Positions 41,885 through 51,301 of a stretch of DNA of 64,000 nt are shown here, piece after piece. The notes under the pieces were generated by a model. The model saw only the letters and a program-made list of their open reading frames with translations. It was not told the origin of the DNA and did not search any database. Made by a program: the position numbers and the translations under genes. The DNA lies in NCBI GenBank assembly GCA_017549335.1, contig JAFYVB010000029.1, forward strand, positions 62,001 through 126,000. Direction: 5' to 3'. Source of the DNA: Clostridia bacterium. Its GTDB lineage: Bacteria; Bacillota; Clostridia; Christensenellales; Aristaeellaceae. Position 1 is the stretch's first letter, and every line of letters begins with the position of its first letter.

Positions 41885-41961
41885 TGGTCTGGGTGGAGAG
41901 ATTCGAACTCTCGGCCTCTTGAACCCCATTCAAGCACGCTACCAAGCTGCGCTACACCCAG
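41885..41961 (-). tRNA. tRNA-Pro (anticodon GGG)
   Basis: 77 nt on the minus strand with CCA encoded. Acceptor arms CTGGGTG / CACCCAG, discriminator A, D-loop with AGCTTGGTAG, anticodon stem CTTGA / TCAAG around loop ATGGGGT (anticodon GGG, reads CCC), and T-loop GTTCGAATC. Confidence 0.95.
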
Positions 41962-41967
41962 ATACTC

Positions 41968-41993
41968 TCCTGCGCCATTTCTCAGGCGCAGGA
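41968..41993 (-). other. Hairpin in the tRNA-Pro leader
   Basis: A 9-bp perfect stem TCCTGCGCC / GGCGCAGGA with an 8-nt loop. It starts near the predicted transcript start and ends 6 bp before the tRNA, so the precursor would carry a 5' stem-loop. It has no T-run of its own. Confidence 0.65.
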
Positions 41994-41996
41994 TTT

Positions 41997-42025
41997 ATTA
42001 TAGCAGGCTATATACCAAATGTCAA
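41997..42025 (-). promoter_or_regulatory. Consensus promoter of tRNA-Pro
   Basis: On the minus strand: TTGACA (42025-42020), 17-bp spacer, TATAAT (42002-41997), a perfect sigma-A match. Confidence 0.9.
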
Positions 42026-42054
42026 GCGGTATTTCCAACTTTTTTCAAAAAAAC

Positions 42055-42969
42055 TTAACGAATTTCGCAAGCGATCTGAGAAGCCAGCGCAACGTTGTTA
42101 AGAACCAGCTTGATATTGCTCTTGAGGCTGTCGCCGCCCGTCAGCTCGCACACGCGGGCCAGCAGGAAGGGGGTGGTCTCCTTGCCCTTGACGCCCTGTT
42201 CCTTGGCTTCGCTCAGCGCCTGCTCGATGGCCTGATCGATGACCGCCTTGGGCATGGCATACTCGGCGGGGATGGGATTGGTGATCAGCATACCGCCGGG
42301 ATAGCCGATGGCGCGCTGCATGGAGATAGCGTCGGCAATCTCCTTGGGGGTATCCATGCGGTAATCCACCTTGAAATCGCTTTCATAGGTGTAGAAGGCG
42401 GGCAGCGTTTCGGTCTTGTAGCCGATGACAGGCACACCCTTGGTTTCGAGGTATTCAAGGGTCAGGCCCAGATCCAGAATGCTCTTTGCGCCGGCGCAGA
42501 CAACGGCAACGGGCGTCATGCCCAGTTCTTCCAGGTCGGCGGAAATATCCATGGTGGTCTCGGCGCCGCGATGCACACCGCCGATGCCGCCGGTGGCAAA
42601 CACCTTGATGCCCGCCATGGCAGCAATGATCATGGTGGCGGAAACGGTGGTAGCGCCGTCCGCGCCGCGGGCAACAAGGATGGGCAGATCGCGTCGGCTG
42701 GCCTTGTGCACCTTGGGGCCGGACTTGGCCAGATACTCCAGTTCTTCATCGGTCAGACCCACGCACAGCTTGCCCTTGATTACGGCGATGGTAGCAGGCT
42801 CGGCGCCATGCTTGCGGGCTTCCGCTTCGCACAAAAGCGCCGTTTCGCGGTTCTGGGGATAGGGCATGCCGTGGCTGATGATGGTACTTTCAAGGGCGAT
42901 GACGGGACGGCCTTCATCCATGGCCTTCTGTACATTGGGCGCGATTTTCAGATACTTGCTGAGGTTCAT
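42055..42969 (-). CDS. psuG: Pseudouridine-5'-phosphate glycosidase
   Basis: 304 residues, family length. Signature blocks: PVIALESTIISHGMPYP (active-site Glu), GADGATTVSATM, ATGGIGGVHRGAETTMDIS and the late segment ANPIP-like TNPIPAEYAM. It splits pseudouridine 5'-phosphate into uracil and ribose 5-phosphate. The kinase that makes its substrate is encoded 14 bp upstream, giving a complete pseudouridine salvage pair. Confidence 0.95.
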   Translation of the reverse strand: MNLSKYLKIAPNVQKAMDEGRPVIALESTIISHGMPYPQNRETALLCEAEARKHGAEPATIAVIKGKLCVGLTDEELEYLAKSGPKVHKASRRDLPILVARGADGATTVSATMIIAAMAGIKVFATGGIGGVHRGAETTMDISADLEELGMTPVAVVCAGAKSILDLGLTLEYLETKGVPVIGYKTETLPAFYTYESDFKVDYRMDTPKEIADAISMQRAIGYPGGMLITNPIPAEYAMPKAVIDQAIEQALSEAKEQGVKGKETTPFLLARVCELTGGDSLKSNIKLVLNNVALASQIACEIR

Positions 42970-42983
42970 TTACTTCTCCTCCG

Positions 42984-43823
42984 TTAAGCATTTTTACTTA
43001 AAAATTGTGCAGCGCTGTGCATCCCCGAAAGGGCACAGTCGCGGGTGGATCTGTTTTCTGCAAGGGCAACGGCAATGCCTGCACAAAGCGCGTCGCCTGC
43101 GCCGGTTTTGGGTGCGGCGCTGATCTTTTCAACGGGGATCCTGCCGCAGACGGCGGAATCGGCATAACAGACGCCTTCTTCTCCCAAAGAAATGAACGCG
43201 CGCTTCAATCCCATCTTGAGCAGCGCCGCAGCGCAATCTTCGGGCGTATCAAGCCCCGTGATCAGCCGTGCTTCGTAAATATTGGGCTTAAAGCCCTCCA
43301 GATACTTCATGACGACCAGCGCCCGGCGCACCTTTGCGCAGCTGACGGCGTCCATCAGCAGCGGCACCTTCGCATTTTGGGCAACATACAAAAGCGTTTC
43401 TTCGCTAAGATTCGCATCCAGCACGCACAAATCACATCTGTTGATCAGCGGCATAATGCTTTTCGCGTATTCGGGCGTGAGGGCTGCCATCAGTCCCATG
43501 TCGTTGATCGCAGTGAGCATATCCCCCGTTTCGTCATGCACGCACAGATAGACGTTGGAGCGTCCCTCCAGCGTCAGCGCCCCCGAAATATCAAGCCCCT
43601 GTTTCTTGCAGGCCGCTTTCAGGCCATCGGCCAGCACATCGTTTCCGAAGGCTGTAAAGAACATACATTCCGCGCCGTTTTCACGGATGCGGGAGGCGAT
43701 ATTCCTGCCAACGCCGCCGGGCTTTAATTCCACGCGGCCGATATTGGAATCCCGCAGGCGCAGCAAATCGCCAGTCATTCCCAGAATGTCCATGTTCGTG
43801 CTGCCGAACACTGCAATTTTCAT
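42984..43823 (-). CDS. psuK: PfkB-family kinase, probable pseudouridine kinase
   Basis: 279 residues. The N-terminal GSTNMDILG and [11 protein letters not shown] blocks and the C-terminal [13 protein letters not shown] (catalytic Asp) are the ribokinase/PfkB signatures. The pseudouridine substrate is assigned because psuG follows directly. The start codon overlaps the queA stop by 4 nt (ATGA), so translation is coupled to queA. Confidence 0.88.
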   Translation of the reverse strand: MKIAVFGSTNMDILGMTGDLLRLRDSNIGRVELKPGGVGRNIASRIRENGAECMFFTAFGNDVLADGLKAACKKQGLDISGALTLEGRSNVYLCVHDETGDMLTAINDMGLMAALTPEYAKSIMPLINRCDLCVLDANLSEETLLYVAQNAKVPLLMDAVSCAKVRRALVVMKYLEGFKPNIYEARLITGLDTPEDCAAALLKMGLKRAFISLGEEGVCYADSAVCGRIPVEKISAAPKTGAGDALCAGIAVALAENRSTRDCALSGMHSAAQFLSKNA

Positions 43824-44863
43824 TCCTTGATCAAGTCCTTTCCGATCAGCATACAGTCACCGAAGCTGAAGAAACGATACTTCTGCGCCACGGCTTCGCG
43901 GTAAGCTTCCAGAGCATTATCGCGCCCCATGAGGGCGGAAACGAGCATGAGCAGCGTGCTCTGGGGCAGGTGGAAGTTGGTCAGCAGCAGATCCACCGCC
44001 TTGACCTTGACGCCGGGCTTGATAAAGATATTCGTCATGCCGCTGCCGGCGTGAACGATCCCCTCATCATCCGCCGCCGTTTCGATGGTGCGCATGGAGG
44101 TGGTGCCGATGCAAAGGAGTCTGCCGCCGTTTTTGCGGGCATTGTTGATCGTTTCAGCCGCTTCAGGCGTGACTTCATAAAACTCGCTGTGCATGACGTG
44201 ATTGTCCACGTCATCTTCCTTGACGGGACGGAAGGTGCCAAGACCCACGTGCAAAAGAACAGGAACAACGTGAACGCCCATTTCCTCTACCTTTTTCAGC
44301 AGTTCGGGCGTAAAATGCAAGCCCGCCGTGGGCGCAGCCGCGCTGCCGTCCAGTTTGGCATACACCGTCTGATAGCGGTTGGGATCTTCCAGTTTTTCGT
44401 GAATATAAGGCGGAAGGGGCATTTCCCCCAGCTTTTCCAGCAGATTTTCAAATACGCCTTCGTAAATGAAACGTACGACGCGTCCGCCTGCGTCGGTATT
44501 ATCCAAAATTTCGGCGCGCAAAAGACCATCGCCAAAGGAAACGGTGTCGCCCGCATGAAGACGCCTGCCGGGTTTGACCAGCGCTTCCCATGTGTCCTTA
44601 TCCTGCCTCTTCAGCAGCAAAAACTCCGTGGGAACACCCGTGGATTCCTTCACGCCCAAAAGACGGGCGGGAATAACGCGGGTCTGGTTGATGACCATTA
44701 CATCGCCCTTGCGCAGATACTCCGTGATATTGCGGAAGATCCGCCCTTCGCGTAGGGAATTGTTGCGGTTGCACACCATCATGCGGCTTGCATCGCGGGG
44801 CTCAACGGGCGTTTGAGCGATCAATTCTTCAGGCAGTTCGTAATCAAAGTCCTTTGTTCTCAT
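43820..44863 (-). CDS. queA: S-adenosylmethionine:tRNA ribosyltransferase-isomerase
   Basis: 347 residues, typical length. Starts [17 protein letters not shown]; conserved blocks [38 protein letters not shown] and [15 protein letters not shown] are all present. It transfers the ribosyl part of SAM to preQ1 in tRNA to make epoxyqueuosine. Lies 19 bp after ruvB in the ruv operon, a gene order seen in many bacteria. tgt is not in the window. Confidence 0.96.
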   Translation of the reverse strand: MRTKDFDYELPEELIAQTPVEPRDASRMMVCNRNNSLREGRIFRNITEYLRKGDVMVINQTRVIPARLLGVKESTGVPTEFLLLKRQDKDTWEALVKPGRRLHAGDTVSFGDGLLRAEILDNTDAGGRVVRFIYEGVFENLLEKLGEMPLPPYIHEKLEDPNRYQTVYAKLDGSAAAPTAGLHFTPELLKKVEEMGVHVVPVLLHVGLGTFRPVKEDDVDNHVMHSEFYEVTPEAAETINNARKNGGRLLCIGTTSMRTIETAADDEGIVHAGSGMTNIFIKPGVKVKAVDLLLTNFHLPQSTLLMLVSALMGRDNALEAYREAVAQKYRFFSFGDCMLIGKDLIKE

Positions 44864-44882
44864 TGTATCCTACTTCTTTTCA

Positions 44883-45920
44883 TTAAGTATCAAGAAGCGA
44901 AGTCTGTTCCGCTTCCATATTTTCGGGTTTGATCCTGCCCATATGCTCATAGCACGCTGCCGTGCAAATGCGGCCTCTGGGCGTTCTTTGGATGAAACCA
45001 AGCTGCAGAAGATAAGGCTCGTACACATCTTCAATGGTCATGGCATCTTCACCGGTGGAGGCAGCCAGCGTATCCAGACCCACGGGACCGCCGCCGAATT
45101 TGTCGATCATGGTAAGCAGCATGGTGCGGTCCACCCGGTCAAGACCCAACTGATCCACATCCAGCATATCAAGGCCTTCGCTGGCAATCTCCCGGGTGAT
45201 GCGTCCGTCGCCGCGCACCTGCGCATAATCGCGGACGCGCTTGAGCATACGATTGGCGATACGCGGCGTACCGCGGCTGCGGCGGGCGATCTCAAGCAAG
45301 CCCTCGTTATCGGCTTCAACACCCAGAATTTTGGCGCTTCTGCCCACGATCTGGCAAAGCTCTTCCGGCGAATACATTTCAAGGCGGAAGATGATGCCGA
45401 AGCGGTCGCGCAGCGGGGCGGACAGCTGACCGGCACGGGTGGTTGCGCCCACCAGCGTGAACTTGGGCAGATCGATACGCAGCGAGCGCGCCGTGGGGCC
45501 CTTGCCGATCATAATATCCAGGGCATAGTCCTCCATGGCGGAATAAAGCACCTCTTCCACTGCACGGCTGAGGCGATGGATCTCATCGATAAAGAGAATG
45601 TCGCCGGCCGCCAGATTGGTGAGGATGGACGCCAGATCCCCCGGCCTGTCAATGGCAGGGCCCGAGGTGATGCGGATGTTTTGCCCCATCTCGGCAGCCA
45701 CGATGCCGGCAAGACAGGTCTTGCCAAGGCCGGGCGGGCCGTAAAGAAGGATATGGTCAAGGGAATCATGGCGCTTGAGTGCGGCATCGATGTAGATCGA
45801 CAGCGTTTCCTTGACCTTTTTCTGGCCGTAATATTCACGAAGCGATTTGGGGCGCAGGGAGGTTTCGATATCTCCGTCCTCGCTTTGCCAGCCGCTTGCG
45901 ATCAGTCTTTCTTCTTCCAT
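44883..45920 (-). CDS. ruvB: Holliday junction branch migration helicase RuvB
   Basis: 345 residues. AAA+ core with Walker [13 protein letters not shown], Walker B LFIDEIHR, sensor [17 protein letters not shown] (arginine finger region), and a C-terminal winged helix ([19 protein letters not shown]). The RuvB hexamer drives branch migration with RuvA. ruvA lies 10 bp upstream. Confidence 0.97.
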   Translation of the reverse strand: MEEERLIASGWQSEDGDIETSLRPKSLREYYGQKKVKETLSIYIDAALKRHDSLDHILLYGPPGLGKTCLAGIVAAEMGQNIRITSGPAIDRPGDLASILTNLAAGDILFIDEIHRLSRAVEEVLYSAMEDYALDIMIGKGPTARSLRIDLPKFTLVGATTRAGQLSAPLRDRFGIIFRLEMYSPEELCQIVGRSAKILGVEADNEGLLEIARRSRGTPRIANRMLKRVRDYAQVRGDGRITREIASEGLDMLDVDQLGLDRVDRTMLLTMIDKFGGGPVGLDTLAASTGEDAMTIEDVYEPYLLQLGFIQRTPRGRICTAACYEHMGRIKPENMEAEQTSLLDT

Positions 45921-45930
45921 GGGTTTCTCC

Positions 45931-46536
45931 TTACATCATGCTGCGCAGTGCCAGACGCACCAGCTCATCGGCTTTGTTGCTCTGTCCGCGGACGGCATTG
46001 AGCGCCTTGGTGGCTTCACCGTTGCTGTAACCCAGCGACTGCAGCGCCAGCAGCGCTTCGGACAAGGCGTCCTCCTGCCTGAGATTTACCGCCGCGGCGG
46101 GCTTTACGCCCTCGGGCAAGGATTCGATATCGTCGGTACTGATCTTTTCCTTCAGTTCAAGGGCTATGCGCTGCGCCGTCTTTTTACCGATTCCGGGAGC
46201 ACGGGAAAGAGCCGCCGTATCACCGGTAACGATGGCCAGCGTCAGGTCGCGCAGCGGCATACTGCCCAGCACGCCCAGCGCCGTGCGGGGGCCGATGCCC
46301 GAGATGCCGGTGAGTTTTAAAAACATTTCCCGTTCCTCGCGGGAAGCAAAGCCGAACAGCTCCATGGCGTCCTCGCGTACGCTGAGGTAGGTATATACTT
46401 TCATTTCCTCGCCGGCTGCGGGCGCATCCTGCATGGTGTTCATGCTGCAGTTGAGCAGATATCCTACGCCTGCCGCTTCGATCACCAATTCGTTATGTCC
46501 TTTATCGGCAACAATGCCTCGAATATACGAATACAT
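45931..46536 (-). CDS. ruvA: Holliday junction branch migration protein RuvA
   Basis: 201 residues. N-terminal OB fold ([21 protein letters not shown]), two helix-hairpin-helix motifs ([17 protein letters not shown] and [20 protein letters not shown]), and a C-terminal RuvB-binding domain (about 150-200). The RuvA tetramer holds the four-way junction. Lies 9 bp after ruvC. Confidence 0.97.
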   Translation of the reverse strand: MYSYIRGIVADKGHNELVIEAAGVGYLLNCSMNTMQDAPAAGEEMKVYTYLSVREDAMELFGFASREEREMFLKLTGISGIGPRTALGVLGSMPLRDLTLAIVTGDTAALSRAPGIGKKTAQRIALELKEKISTDDIESLPEGVKPAAAVNLRQEDALSEALLALQSLGYSNGEATKALNAVRGQSNKADELVRLALRSMM

Positions 46537-46545
46537 GTGTGTTCC

Positions 46546-47040
46546 TCACTTCATGCGGAATTGCTCTTTGGAATAGCCCGTATTGGCATGGGTGATGGCG
46601 GCAGCCACAGCGTCGGCAGCGTCATCGGGGCTGATCACCTTTTCAAGACCCAGGATCATCTTGACCATGTGCTGCACCTGATGCTTATCCGCCTTGCCGT
46701 ATCCCACCACCGCCTGCTTGATCTGCATAGGGGTGTATTCATACAGCTTGTCGGTGTATTCCGCGCAGGTGCACAGCGCCACGCCGCGGGCAGCAGATAC
46801 GTTCATCGCCGTTGTGATATTCTTGGCGAAAAACAGCTCTTCAAACACAATCTCATCGGGCTTGTATGCCAGCAGAAGGTCATGCACGTCCCTGCGGATG
46901 GAACACAGCCGGTCGGGTGTTTTCTGATCGGGCTTGGTGATCACAGCCCCTGCGGCGATCAGTTTCATCCTGCCCGCCTGCGCCTCGATCACGCCGTAAC
47001 CCATCGTTGCAAGCCCCGGGTCAATGCCTAAAATCCGCAT
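46546..47040 (-). CDS. ruvC: Holliday junction endonuclease RuvC
   Basis: 164 residues. RNase H-like fold with catalytic acids in GIDPGLATMGYGV (Asp7), VFEELFF (Glu) and SPDDAADAVAAAITHA (two Asp). Cleaves junctions symmetrically after RuvAB binding. First gene of the ruvC-ruvA-ruvB-queA-psuK-psuG run, with its own promoter and a LexA-like site. Confidence 0.97.
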   Translation of the reverse strand: MRILGIDPGLATMGYGVIEAQAGRMKLIAAGAVITKPDQKTPDRLCSIRRDVHDLLLAYKPDEIVFEELFFAKNITTAMNVSAARGVALCTCAEYTDKLYEYTPMQIKQAVVGYGKADKHQVQHMVKMILGLEKVISPDDAADAVAAAITHANTGYSKEQFRMK

Positions 47041-47078
47041 TCAAATCCTCCAGCATACACATTTGCACAGATATGTAT

Positions 47079-47107
47079 ATATTAGAACAAACGTACGGTT
47101 TTGTCAA
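47079..47107 (-). promoter_or_regulatory. ruvC operon promoter
   Basis: On the minus strand: TTGACA (47107-47102), 17-bp spacer, TAATAT (47084-47079). The -35 overlaps the stop codon of the SNF2 gene. Confidence 0.82.
47085..47096. promoter_or_regulatory. LexA-like (SOS) box in the ruvC promoter
   Basis: GAACAAACGTAC on the plus strand matches the Firmicutes LexA half-sites GAAC-N4-GTTC at 7 of 8 fixed positions and lies between the -35 and -10 boxes, where repressor would block RNA polymerase. ruvAB is under LexA control in E. coli and Bacillus subtilis. Confidence 0.55.
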
Positions 47108-49302
47108 ACTTCCGGGGCATTTGTACGGCCAAGAAGTTTTTCCACGTACCGCCTTGCAAAATCGGCGTCGGACTGCATCAGATATGCATCCTGCCCCTTC
47201 TCTCCCATGAGCCCCATAAACTGGCTCACCTTCAGCCCCAACGCTTCCTGAATATCAGCGTCGCTGCCGCCGGGAGACACCAGATAATAGCACAAAAGCG
47301 AGTCTTTCTGTCCGATTCTGTGCGCCCTGTCCTCTGCCTGTGAATGAACGGCAGGCGACCAGTCCAATTCGCCGAAAACGACGCAGGTGGCCTTCTGCAG
47401 ATTCAGTCCCGCCGCAGCCCGCAGCGAAACGCAGCAAAGGTTCGTCTTATCCTGCATGAACGCATCAACGGACTGTTCCTTCTGCGCGCCCGATTCGCGG
47501 CCTGTAATAAATACAGGCGAAAAAGCCTTGAGTTCGTCCTTATATATGTCCATTACGGCATGATGATGGGCAAACAGCAGCACCTTTTCATCATTCTCAA
47601 GCAGTGCGCGCACAAACTGGCACACATACGCCGCCTTGGCTTCGCCCGTAGCCCGTCTCTCTCCCTGACAGATCTGATCCGTCAGAAGCGCACGGGCAGA
47701 GGGCGTCAGATCGCCGCCGCGGAGAAGCTTTAACTTTTCCAGCACGGGTGACATCAGTTTTTTATAAAGCTTGTCGTCGGTGTCGATCTCCTGCACCAGC
47801 CTGCGCTTTTCGGGAAGTTCAGGCAGCACCTCGGCTTTTGTTCTTCTCAGCATCAGCCCTTCGCGGCGCAGATGCTCGCCCAGCAGATCGGGTTTTATAA
47901 CAATATTGTTGCCGTATCCGTAGCACCATTCACGGGTGAAGGATTCAAAATCCCCCAGGAAATGATAATCAAGAATATTGATCACATTCCAGATCTCGCC
48001 GCCCTGATTGTAAATGGGCGTACCCGAAAGCCCCATCACCCGCTCGCAGCTTTCCGCCAGCAGGCTGGCCGCGCTGTATTTTTCGGTGCCCGAACGACGC
48101 AGTTCCTGAATTTCGTCAAACACCACCGCTTTGAAGGGGACGTTGGGAAGAATCTCCTTCCAGCCGCGCAGTAAAAGATAATGCATGATGTAAATATCCG
48201 CTTCGGGCAGTTTATACGGCGTCAGCCCCTTGATCACGTGAATCCGAGGCGTCTGACCGTCGATGCGGATAAAACGCCCGATCTCGCTTTGCCAGTTGCG
48301 CACAAGATGGGGCGGAACAACGATCATGGCAGGAAAAGCCCTGACAGCGCACAGTGCGCACAGCGCCTGGAGGGTTTTGCCCAGGCCCATTTCATCCGCA
48401 AGCAATCCTCGCTTCGTATACACCAGCCATGCAAGCCCTGCCTCCTGAAAAGGTCGGAGCGTACCTAAAAACATCCCTTCGGGAGCCTTTTGCTGTTTGG
48501 GCGCCTCCAGCATCCGGTTTCTTTCTGCGGCATACGCCCGGGCATCGTCAAGCGCCCTTTCCCAGCGTTCGCGATCCCGGGGCGCGATCTCCAGCGGATA
48601 GCGCAGCATCAGCCAGTTGAGATCTCCCACGATGCGTCTGTGAGCGGTAAAACGTGCTTCGCCCCGCTTGCCGCTGTCACTGCCGGGGAACAGCCGCTTG
48701 CACAGTTCGGTCACGCAGGCTTCGCCCCGTACCGTCCAGCACTTTCTGCGGTGATTGTAGGAAAGCGTTCCGTAGCAGCGGGCGCTTTGCGGCACATCCT
48801 GCATATAGGCAGGCACTTCGTCATCTTCATAATCAGCTGCATGCACAGGCTGTTCCGGCGAAACGTCAAGCAGCGCCTGCTGCGCGGCAAAAAGCGCTTT
48901 CTGCGCATGATCCATCACATGGTCTGCAGGCGTGCCACCGATTGCATCCGCCACGCCCCATAGCTTAAACAGGCAAACGGCATGGATTTGTACCCCTGCA
49001 ATATTTTCAGGCAAAGCGACGTTCTGTTCGCTGACCACGATCAGGTGCTTCAGCCTTCCGGTTTCGGCGTATCGCGTTAGCTGCTTTACGAGCACGGCTT
49101 TCGTAGGTTTGCCGCGCTTGAGTTCAAGGCCGATGTCTCCGCAAAGAATATCGATGCGGCAGCGCTTGCCGATAACCGCTTCATGGGTGCACGAAATGCC
49201 CGCAAACGCCAAAGCTTCGCAGGCTGCCTTATGCAGATCGTATTCATCCGGTGAAAACGGACAGCGCAATGTTTTCAGCGCTTCCAGTACGCGGTCAATC
49301 AT
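47104..49302 (-). CDS. SNF2-family ATPase with N-terminal PD-(D/E)XK nuclease-like domain
   Basis: 732 residues. ATG 49302 has GGAGG 5-6 nt upstream; the frame from 49329 lacks one. Residues ~20-90 show a restriction-endonuclease-like pattern: Glu29, RIDIL (Asp51), ELK (Glu60, Lys62), then Q-x3-Y (Gln74, Tyr78). A middle part (~110-270) is unrecognised. From ~285 a SNF2 helicase core: DEMGLGKT (Walker A, ~301-308), VVPPHLVRNW, FDEIQELRR (DEAD-box-like), GLSGTPIYN, and QAEDRAHRIGQ (motif VI). SNF2 proteins translocate on double-stranded DNA. It sits 63 bp upstream of ruvC on the same strand, so a role in DNA repair or defence is inferred. Confidence 0.82.
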   Translation of the reverse strand: MIDRVLEALKTLRCPFSPDEYDLHKAACEALAFAGISCTHEAVIGKRCRIDILCGDIGLELKRGKPTKAVLVKQLTRYAETGRLKHLIVVSEQNVALPENIAGVQIHAVCLFKLWGVADAIGGTPADHVMDHAQKALFAAQQALLDVSPEQPVHAADYEDDEVPAYMQDVPQSARCYGTLSYNHRRKCWTVRGEACVTELCKRLFPGSDSGKRGEARFTAHRRIVGDLNWLMLRYPLEIAPRDRERWERALDDARAYAAERNRMLEAPKQQKAPEGMFLGTLRPFQEAGLAWLVYTKRGLLADEMGLGKTLQALCALCAVRAFPAMIVVPPHLVRNWQSEIGRFIRIDGQTPRIHVIKGLTPYKLPEADIYIMHYLLLRGWKEILPNVPFKAVVFDEIQELRRSGTEKYSAASLLAESCERVMGLSGTPIYNQGGEIWNVINILDYHFLGDFESFTREWCYGYGNNIVIKPDLLGEHLRREGLMLRRTKAEVLPELPEKRRLVQEIDTDDKLYKKLMSPVLEKLKLLRGGDLTPSARALLTDQICQGERRATGEAKAAYVCQFVRALLENDEKVLLFAHHHAVMDIYKDELKAFSPVFITGRESGAQKEQSVDAFMQDKTNLCCVSLRAAAGLNLQKATCVVFGELDWSPAVHSQAEDRAHRIGQKDSLLCYYLVSPGGSDADIQEALGLKVSQFMGLMGEKGQDAYLMQSDADFARRYVEKLLGRTNAPEV

Positions 49303-49331
49303 GCTTTCCTCCGCAGGAAGTATTCTCATAC

Positions 49332-49360
49332 AGTATAAACCAAAGCGGCATTGTTTACAA
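49332..49360 (-). promoter_or_regulatory. Promoter of the nuclease-SNF2 gene
   Basis: On the minus strand: TTGTAA (49360-49355), 17-bp spacer, TATACT (49337-49332). Confidence 0.65.
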
Positions 49361-49390
49361 TTCTTTTTCCCATTTTATAAGGAAAGTATC

Positions 49391-49419
49391 TTGCATTTGA
49401 GCATATGAATTGGTATGAT
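49391..49419 (+). promoter_or_regulatory. Promoter of the L,D-transpeptidase gene
   Basis: TTGCAT (49391-49396), 17-bp spacer ending in TGG (extended -10), TATGAT (49414-49419). Confidence 0.65.
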
Positions 49420-49453
49420 GTAAAAGGAGTAATTTACAAAAAGGAGCCAATCC

Positions 49454-51202
49454 ATGCGTTTACATATCCGCTCTGTTCTTTTACTTGCGGTTCTCTTTGT
49501 TCTTTTTCTTTCCTGCGCACAGGCACAGGAACCGGGCTTTACCTATGTTCCGGACGTGCTGCATCCCGGCAAAGCCGAAAGAATCAGCTTTTGCGTAGCC
49601 AACGATACCGCCGTCACGCTGGAACTGCATGATGCCGACGGCAATACCGTGCACACCCTGCGCAAGAACATGAGCGTGTCCGCAGGTGTAATCAACCTTT
49701 CCTTCAACGGCTGCGACCTGAAAGGCACCGCCTTCCCTGAGGGCGAATACCAGCTTTATCTGTATTCGGAAAACAGCATGTTCATCGCCGGGCTCACCAT
49801 CAGCCGCGCCGCGCCGCAGATCAGCCACGTTTCAGCCTCCTCCCAGGAAATCATCGCGGGCAGCGCATGGGATATGACCGTTGTCTGTTCCATGCCCGGC
49901 CGGCTGACGGCCGAACTGAAAAACGGCAGCGAAACCGTGCTTGTGCTCTACAGCGGCGAAGCAAAGCAGGGCGAAAATCAAATATACTGGGACGGCACCG
50001 TAAACGGCGCGTCCGCATCTCCCGCCTCCTACGGGGTCTATCTGACGCTCTGCGACGACACCGGCTTTGCAGCCAATCCCCGCACCATCGCCCTGAACGT
50101 AACCCTTCCGCCCACGCCTACGCCTGTCCCCACCCCCACGCCCAAGCCCGTCATCCGTCCCGCACTTTCGGAAACCACCACGATCCCCGGCGACTACTGG
50201 ACCATGGAAATGGGCAATTACGACTGGAAAGCCATCTGGGAAGTGATGATCGCCGATATCACCGTGATCTCCGGCCGCGATCAGCGCGAAACCTACAAAC
50301 TCCGTAAGGAGCCCAATGACTCCGCCAAGCGCGACAACGTCGTGGGCGAGGTGGTGTTTGAATCCCAGGGCGTACGCATTCTCGATACGCTGGACAACGG
50401 CTGGTCGTACGTGGAGACCTACAACGCCAGCTACGGGCCCGATAACAATTCCTCCATTCGCGGCGGCAGAGGCTACGGCGAAACGGACGAACTGATCCGC
50501 GGCTATGTGAAAACCGATCTGCTCAAAACCGTCACCCCCCGCACCGAATACGGACTGCTGATCGATAAATATACGCAGGAACTTTACATCCTCACCGAGG
50601 ACGGACTTTTCACCACGCTTCTGATCTCCACCGGCTTCCCCACCAAGGATCAGCCCTGGAACGAAACGGTGACGGGCGAATACTTCCTTTGCAGCAAGGT
50701 GGGCGATTTCTACTCGGGCAACATGATCTGCGGCTACGGCATGCGCATTGTCGGCGGCTGCCTGCTGCATGAAGTACCCTACATCCACAACGAAAAATAC
50801 GACATCAAGGATTATTCCTATACCGAAAAGTATCTGGGTGAAAAAGCCAGCCACGGCTGCGTGCGTGTGCAGCGCAAAAAGAACAGCGATAACATCAACA
50901 TGCTCTGGATCTGGAACAACATCCCCCTCAAAACCAAGGTGCTGATCTGGGATGATTCTTCCCGCCCCATGGAATATCCCGACGATAACATGATGCTGTA
51001 TTTCAACCCCACAGGCGGCAAGTATTATCATGACGATCAGCGCTGCTCCAGCATCAAAGACCGCTATCTGCCCCTGAAAGGCGAATTTACATACGCCGAG
51101 CTTGACTCCGCCGACAACAAGCGCTTTACGCCCTGCCCCTACTGCGATCCGCCCATCCGCAAGGCGGAAATCGATGAAATCAACCGAAGCAAAGGCTTCT
51201 AA
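49454..51202 (+). CDS. Secreted L,D-transpeptidase (YkuD) with Ig-like domains
   Basis: 582 residues with AAAAGGAG before the ATG. A signal peptide (1-24, ...CAQA-QEP) is followed by two FlgD-like Ig domains (about 30-215), a Pro/Thr linker (PPTPTPVPTPTPKP), an SH3-like region (about 275-365), and a YkuD catalytic domain (about 370-500) with the Cys-His motif ASHGCVRV (Cys about 468). The C-terminus (about 515-575) has GGKYYHDDQRC ... FTPCPYC, the same Cys-rich domain as the lipoprotein at 40003. It would form 3-3 peptidoglycan cross-links or attach proteins to the wall outside the cell. Confidence 0.92.
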   Translation: MRLHIRSVLLLAVLFVLFLSCAQAQEPGFTYVPDVLHPGKAERISFCVANDTAVTLELHDADGNTVHTLRKNMSVSAGVINLSFNGCDLKGTAFPEGEYQLYLYSENSMFIAGLTISRAAPQISHVSASSQEIIAGSAWDMTVVCSMPGRLTAELKNGSETVLVLYSGEAKQGENQIYWDGTVNGASASPASYGVYLTLCDDTGFAANPRTIALNVTLPPTPTPVPTPTPKPVIRPALSETTTIPGDYWTMEMGNYDWKAIWEVMIADITVISGRDQRETYKLRKEPNDSAKRDNVVGEVVFESQGVRILDTLDNGWSYVETYNASYGPDNNSSIRGGRGYGETDELIRGYVKTDLLKTVTPRTEYGLLIDKYTQELYILTEDGLFTTLLISTGFPTKDQPWNETVTGEYFLCSKVGDFYSGNMICGYGMRIVGGCLLHEVPYIHNEKYDIKDYSYTEKYLGEKASHGCVRVQRKKNSDNINMLWIWNNIPLKTKVLIWDDSSRPMEYPDDNMMLYFNPTGGKYYHDDQRCSSIKDRYLPLKGEFTYAELDSADNKRFTPCPYCDPPIRKAEIDEINRSKGF

Positions 51203-51222
51203 GGCTGATTTTATTACAGGGC

Positions 51223-51251
51223 TTGCACAATTTCCAAAAATCCTGTATAAT
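51223..51251 (+). promoter_or_regulatory. asp23-fakA promoter
   Basis: TTGCAC (51223-51228), 17-bp spacer, TATAAT (51246-51251). Confidence 0.8.
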
Positions 51252-51301
51252 CATGGTTGACCTGTAAAAGGTCAGAACCAACACCGGGAGGTTCACAGCT
51301 T

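Noticed and set aside
41771-41929. Longer N-terminus for the HAD hydrolase
   Set aside because: It would run into the tRNA terminator and tRNA gene; ATG 41770 has a good ribosome site.
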